64,000 nucleotides of DNA, taken from Calonectria ilicicola (Eukaryota > Ascomycota > Sordariomycetes > Hypocreales > Nectriaceae). Positions 58,501 through 64,000 of the stretch are shown piece after piece. The position numbers and the translations under genes are program-made. Location: contig CP085829.1 in the NCBI GenBank assembly GCA_020809705.1, positions 2,418,001 to 2,482,000 on the forward strand. The letters are read 5' to 3'. The stretch's first letter is position 1. Each line of letters opens with the position of its first letter. The notes under the pieces were generated by a model. The model ran no database searches. It saw nothing but the letters and a program-made list of their open reading frames with translations, and was not told where the DNA came from.

Positions 58501-59874
58501 AGAACAGCTGCGATTGTACGAAGAATGGCCATTTGGTCTTGGTCCGAAAAGCCTATAACTTCGAATGCTTCCATAAGTGAGTCCCATTCTTCCTGATCTG
58601 ATACTCCCACGATTGTATCGTGCCCATCTCGAGTGTAAGAGAAATGTTGAACATCAAGCCCCTCCAAAAGGAACTCCTTTCTCATTCGAGAGCTTGCGCC
58701 TTTAAGCAGTTGGTAAAAGATGTGGTAGTTACGTTCATGCGCGTTAACACGGACAACTCTAGACTTTTCAAGAAGATACCAATCGATGAACGCACCGGCA
58801 ATGGCGCCACTGCGAGTGAATTCAATACGTATAAACTTGCCGAAACGTGAAGAGTTGTTATTTCGGACGGTCTGGGCGTTTCCAAAGGCTTCAAGTATCG
58901 GGTTGGCACGAAGAATTTGCTGGGACAGATTTGAATGCTGTGTTTTGTTTTTGCCGTCGGGTTCGGATTGGGCAACAGCTGCAAGGTACTGGATGACCTT
59001 CTTGGTGTTTTCCGTTTTTCCAGCACCCGATTCACCTGTGACAAGAATGCTCTGGTTTTGCCCTTCATCGACAAGATTGCGAAAGGCTTCGTCGGCCATG
59101 GCGAAAATATGAGGTTTGGTGTCCTCCCGGCTTCTCCCTTTGTACATGTTGATATAGTCATTATTATAGATCGGTAGTGGACAGTAAGGGTTAACTGTGA
59201 CTAAGAAGAGTCCGGAATAGGTGTAGATCAAGTCGGCTTGGTATCTCATGTGCAAGTTGTGAACGACAGAAGCCTCGTTGAGGTGAGTTAGTTCGGCCAT
59301 GTCGGGCGCCTTGTCGAACTTGGCGGGGTTGACTTTGTCAACACTTTCGGCGTCAACTTCTCGTTGCTAGAGCAGAGTCAGTGTTTGGCTCAATGCCATC
59401 ATCGGTGCTGCTTACAGTTCCGTCGTCGCACTGGACCAGCAGTTTATCGCCTTCCAGCTCCTCAACGACCCAGCCGCGGATGAATGCAGTTTGTGGATCT
59501 TTAACCCACACGTATCTCTTGCCTGAGAAGTCGTTTTCTCCTTCAATGCCCTTGACAACGTCATAGTGGCTGCGTTTCATTTCCTCGGTTTGGATGAAGG
59601 ATGGCGCAAAGGTGCTAGACGATGGCGTTGCACTTCTCGATTCGCTCCTGTGCTGTCGAGCCACTGGCGCCGGGAGGGGCTGCGATGTTGGGAGGGAGCT
59701 GTTTGATTGTGTTCGGGTGTGCGAGGGCGGCGCTGACATGCTGGGAATTGGTGATGTGTTCGAAAATATAGCTGACTTTGGCCTCCCATTGGTGGTAGGG
59801 AGCTGTGAGATTGATGCATGTCTGGCAAATGGGTTGTTGCGCCGAGGCGCAGAACCGTTGGTATTAAACGTCAT
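52569..59874 (-). CDS. Myosin II heavy chain (conventional, cytokinetic)
   Basis: Class II myosin drives the contractile actin ring at septation. I join complement(52569..53030, 53085..59366, 59416..59874): introns are 54 nt and 49 nt, donors GTAAGA and GTAAGC, both phase 0; the product is 2400 aa, close to the size of Aspergillus class II myosin as I recall it. A Ser/Pro-rich N-terminal extension precedes an SH3-like subdomain (about 120-153, WVKDPQTAFIRGWVVEELEG). The motor follows: P-loop GESGAGKT (264-271), switch I NNNSSRFGKF, switch II [20 protein letters not shown], and the SH1-region LDQLRCNGVLEGIRIARTGF. An IQ-like neck (about 868-890, FQSVARGYIHRRAANKRLF) leads to the class II junction NPWWQLMVKMKPLL (about 911). 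Then comes a very long coiled-coil tail (about 920-2370), and a short Ser/Arg-rich end (APSLTKGFL). No missing key motor residue was seen. Confidence 0.96.
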
Positions 59875-60624
59875 GTTGAAGGGAAAGCATCAACAGATGC
59901 TGGTGTTGACGGATTGTCGAATGAAGCTACGTTGATTGACAAACAAACAACGTGTACAGAGCTGACCGGGGCGATAGATGCGAAAGCGCCCCAATAACGT
60001 AAAACAAGAAGAGGCACCCGCGCACCGGTCGCAATCACGCCTTCATGAAGAATGTCATCAATCAATGCAAGATGTAATGGGCTGCGGGCGGTCGTGAAGG
60101 GACTGGTTGAAGCGGCCACCTGCAGGGATTAGGCTTCACGGTTGCTGGGCATAGAGCACAAAGTAAACAAACCGCTAGCACGTGATTCTGCATGGATCCA
60201 TGAGGCGCTAGTCTGTATATGGCATAGCCGCCTGTGACGCAGCTCAAGGGAAGCAACGAATTTCCATCCCACAGATCACTTCACACAAGATCTTGGATTG
60301 CGACCAGCCACTTTTATCGGCCGTCTTCCCTTGTGGTGCTCACGCCATCTCCTATCGCGGACTTCCGTTCAATTGATGGCCTGCTGACAACCCGCCGACA
60401 CATCCACAAATCCCTGCGCAACGAGTGCACTCTGTCCCAACATTTTCGCGAGCCCTTCTGGACTGAGCTTGTCGCGAAGAGAGGCCACTCCGTGTGAACG
60501 ATTTATGCTACTTCCGGTGTCGCTTGGCCACTCACATAATATCGGTTCATCATAAGAATCCGATGCCATAGAATATTCCTTCGACGCGCCCTTTCCAAGT
60601 GAAGACTTCCACACGCCGTTGACA
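59875..60624. promoter_or_regulatory. Divergent promoter between myosin II and the Red1-like gene
   Basis: 750 bp separate the two start codons (59874 on -, 60625 on +), so they share an upstream region. Small frames exist but look random. No clear regulator site stands out by eye. Confidence 0.6.
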
Positions 60625-63600
60625 ATGAGTCAATATGGGTATGGCTACGGCCCTCCCCAAGGATATCAACCACCGAATGCTTATGCCCACCTACCGCCTC
60701 CTTCATACAGTGGGCCTCTGTACAACCCAGGCGACGCTGCCCATGCTCAACACTCCAATCATAGCAACGCGGCGCTAGAATCCTACGAACATAACCGTCA
60801 AACGATTCCCGGCCTTGGGCTGAACTTTTCGAACAATCCTATTGCTTGGCAGCAACCGTGGCCGAACGGTCCCCATGAACTTCCATCTGCACCACCCCCA
60901 GATTCGCGAAACAGGAATGACTCACGCCACACAAACACTGCTACAAATGCCCCGCCACAAACCAAACCGAAACCTGACAGTGCTGCTGATGATACCCTGG
61001 AGGAAGGGGAACTGAGTGAAGGGGAGCTTGAGGACATATATGAGCCAGGACAAAAAGGTGGCCCTCAAAGTGGTCCCCAAGGTGGCCAGCCTGCCTACTC
61101 CAGTACCGCACAACCCCGACCTGGAGAGAGACCCAATCAGCAAACGGGACAAAATGTGACCCGGCGAGACCCCCAACCTTCTCATTACTGGGAACCTGAA
61201 CAGTCAGCACGTGAAAGATCTGGTTCATACTCGCCATATCTCTCCCCTCGAGAGATAAACTCTAATGGCCAAGCTTCTTCTCCAGAAATACTCGGTAAGT
61301 ATTCGAGCGATGACGTTTCGACCGTGAGTTTTATACTAACTTTTCTTAGGAGAAACCTCTCTGAACCAAGCAAATCAGGTGACAACTGATTCCACGTCTA
61401 TAAAGACGTCGGATCAGCCAAACATTCAAGATGAGCCAAGGATCAAAACTGTGGCTGAAGCTAAGAAACAAGCCCAAGACGCTATCCTCCGCCTCTGGCC
61501 GTTGAATGTTCGGTATCAAAACTATATTGAAGAAGGCATCGATAAAACGCTTCTTGACAGCCTTTTCTCGGAGTTAGGTCTCGATCCTGCCATGGCTGAA
61601 CTCGCATCAAAGCAACCTACACCAGCTCCTGCGCCCGAAGCTCGCGCAGATTCCAAAATGGCTTCAAAGGATGGAAATGAGAGCAAGGCCTCTGAGAGGG
61701 CAAATGAGACAGCAGCCCCCGAGAAGCCTGCAGACAAATCAGAGGAGCGTAAGGACCGCATAGCGCGGCTGCTGGCTGCGAAGAACTCAAAATCGAACAC
61801 GACCGTCGCCGAACCCAAACGTCCCGATCCTCCTGCTGCTACTAAAGTTGCACCCACGGTCCCTACAGCCCCGAGAGCTCACGGCTTGACTAAGACTCAA
61901 TCTGAGAAGTCGAAACTGATTCAACAGAAGATGGAGGCTCTACGAAAGTCTAGAGAAGCAAATGCAAGCAGAACGCCGCAGTCCCAACCCCCTACCACGC
62001 CTGCAGCAGAAAGCAATCTCACACAGCAACCATCGACTACGCCTGGTCAAAATGATGTTTCTGATCCTGAGCCTTCTGATGCTGTTATGCCAGCACAACC
62101 TTCGGAGACTCTGGAGATATCCGATTCGAACGGAACCCCCTCCATCCCAGGGCTCTTTCTATCATCCACGCCCCAGCCCTCCCCTGTAGCCAATCAACGC
62201 AAAAGACCCGTAGCGTCCGACCTCAACGAATACTCTACTGCTGCTGCATACAAAAGACCCTTTGGCCAAAACAGAGAATCGCGGCCGTTCCTTATTGATG
62301 TTAGCGATGACGAAGATGACGCTGAAATGGAGATAGACTCTCCAGAGCAGCCACCCGCTTCTATTCACCGACTGGCAACTCCGCCAAGAACCACCTCATT
62401 CCGGGACCACGCAGCGCTCTCTGATGGTACACCCAATCGCCAGCACTCCAGCCCTAAGGCCGGTACACCCACCGGTCCCAGCACTGGTGGCAATGGGCTG
62501 TATAATCTTGAGAGCATGAATAAAAAGATTGAAGATATGAAACGAAGAATCGCTGTGGCAGAAGCCCGTAAGAAGGCAAAACAGTCCAGCAACGGAACAC
62601 CCTCACTTCCTCAATCACAAGATCAATCCAAAGAAGGAAGTGTAGATTTACCAAACATCCCACAACCTCTTCCTCATTTGGGCACAGCCTTTGTAAACGA
62701 AGCGGATGAAAGCGGCCGTTCGACGCCATTGACGTCCCAGCCTGCCTCTCCTACATCATTGAAGCTACCCAAAGTCCGTGGAGGGAAGAGAGAGGCGAGG
62801 TCTCCCCTTCGACTGCGTATTGCAAGTGAACGGTTGCCAATCCTAGAGGCTCACCGAAAACAGCAAATGGACCAGTTAAGACAGCTTCAATCCGAAGTCG
62901 CAAAGATCGAAAAAGAAATTCAAGACAACTTACAGGAAGAGGAGCGCCTTCGCAAAGAAGTCTTGGAATTGGAATCTGACCAATTACCACAAAATGACTC
63001 TGAGCCAGATGTTCCAACATGTGAGTCCCAGTATTCAAGTAGTGCAACCAGATTGGAATCTGGATGTGAATTTTCCACCAAATTCACGCTGTCCAGAAGA
63101 CTAATGCCCAACTCAGCCGAGCCGCTTCCACCCACCCAACCGGCACATGAAACCCCTGACCAGACACTGGAGCCGGTCAGTGTAGATTCATCGATGGATC
63201 TAGACCACGAAGGCGCTATTGACAAGTCCGAGAGTGTGAACAAGGACCACCAATCAACCAACACTACAACACGTGACGAATATGTCGAAGCTCCCAATGA
63301 CCTTCAACCTCAAAATGAAGCCAGTACAACGGCCAGGCTCTCAACAAACGATGAGACCAACAACTCTGTTGAACTTGCTGCTTCTGCTGTTGTTAATATT
63401 CCTCCAGAAAAGGAAGAGCATCAACAGATTGTAGAAGTTGACTCTAACTCTAACTCTGATCCAGACACGGATGTTGCGATGGATGAAGATGCAGACTCGA
63501 GCAGTGATGATGACGATGATGATGACGACAATGATGATGATGAAGGAGAGGTATCGGATGATTATGAACCAACCGAGGCAGGCATCGATCTCCCCAATGG

Positions 63601-64000
63601 CCAGTCCCCTCGAACATCCAGCCCTGCCCCCTCAAGCGACGAGGCTGTTCTGGAGACGAGCGAAGCTGATTTGCAGGGTCTTTCTGCAGCATCGCCTGTT
63701 GCCCGACAAATCTCAGCAGCCGATGTCCATTCTGCACCGGTATCTGAGCCTGACAGAGAAGTAGACACGCTCGACGGCCAAAAGGCGATTTTATGCCTGA
63801 CACTGAGACAGGTTGAGCAGCCTATGAAACCCTCGGACTCTATCACCCCGAAGTCCTCGTTCGTGCCCTATGAAACACCCCTAAGCTGCTTCCATGCATA
63901 CCGATTCCATCCCGAATACAAGAATGCTGTTGCGGGGGGCCTCCGTTCATTAACGTACAGTAATAAGATCGACGCCAAGAGGGAAGTATGCCCCGATGAG
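60625..64000 (+). CDS. Red1/ZFC3H1-like putative zinc-finger protein, 5' part (truncated by window)
   Basis: Exons are 60625-61294 and 61350->64000. The 55-nt intron has donor GTAAGT, branch TATACTAAC and acceptor CTTAG. At least 1107 codons lie in the window. A frame starting at a TTG two codons upstream is less likely than the ATG at 60625. The first 220 residues are Pro/Gln/Tyr-rich (MSQYGYGYGPPQGYQPPNAY). Exon 2 is long, disordered and polar, with an EEGELSEGELEDIYEPG motif in exon 1, a coiled coil (about 712-765, RKQQMDQLRQLQSEVAKIEK) and an Asp run (about 943-958). The end reads FVPYETPLSCFHAYRFHP and then LRSLTYSNKIDAKREVCPDE, the typical lead-in to the C-terminal C3H-type zinc finger of fungal Red1-like proteins. 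S. pombe Red1 is a core of the MTREC/NURS RNA-elimination complex. The finger itself is beyond the edge. Confidence 0.82.

Overview
The window is nuclear DNA of a filamentous ascomycete (Pezizomycotina, most likely Sordariomycetes and probably Hypocreales). Introns are short (about 50-200 nt) with GTAAGT-type donors and CTAAC/CTGAC branch sites. Genes are separated by 0.2-5 kb, and the set includes pH-sensing PalI, class II myosin, a cellular RNA-dependent RNA polymerase and AIM11. The order assignment is inference from protein flavour, not from a search. I see no tRNA, rRNA, CRISPR array or prokaryotic operon.

Layout. 1-694 (-): 5' part of a choline/ethanolamine phosphotransferase, cut by the window edge. 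2490-4196 (-): unrecognised low-complexity protein. 6041-8161 (-): PalI/Rim9 with a hidden in-frame intron. 8.2-13.7 kb: gene-poor tract with a small membrane-type open frame and a 226-bp TA-flanked inverted-repeat element (MITE). 13684-15723 (+): ABC1/ADCK-type kinase-like protein. 15.7-20.3 kb: gene-poor, ending in a pyrimidine-rich leader. 20326-21969 (+): divergent septin. 23374-25543 (-): single-Myb, Taz1/TRF-like protein. 25967-26604 (-): DUF7704 membrane protein. 27670-29349 (+): double-Myb telobox protein of Teb1/Tay1 type. 30335-31407 (+): ribosomal protein eS4. 31.4-35.6 kb: gene-poor. 35561-37560 (+): mitochondrial D-lactate dehydrogenase, five exons. 38592-42710 (+): RNA-dependent RNA polymerase. 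42936-44315 (-): four-exon 2-oxoglutarate/Fe(II) oxygenase. 46452-47445 (+): unrecognised two-exon gene. 48232-48759 (+): AIM11. 50144-51848 (+): unrecognised two-exon protein with a cysteine-rich C-terminal half. 52569-59874 (-): myosin II heavy chain. 60625->64000 (+): Red1/ZFC3H1-like protein, cut by the window edge just before its zinc finger.

Themes. Septin and myosin II both serve cytokinesis. PalI, AIM11, D-LDH and the ABC1-like kinase are membrane or mitochondrial housekeeping proteins. The RdRP and the Red1-like protein belong to RNA silencing and RNA elimination. The most interesting cluster is at 23.4-29.3 kb: two putative telomere-repeat-binding Myb genes lie 2.1 kb apart (start to start) around a small membrane-protein gene, and a degenerate CCCTAA tract lies about 140 bp upstream of the Taz1/TRF-like start codon. 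Exon joins were worked out by hand from splice motifs and reading-frame continuity; no homology search or RNA data were available.
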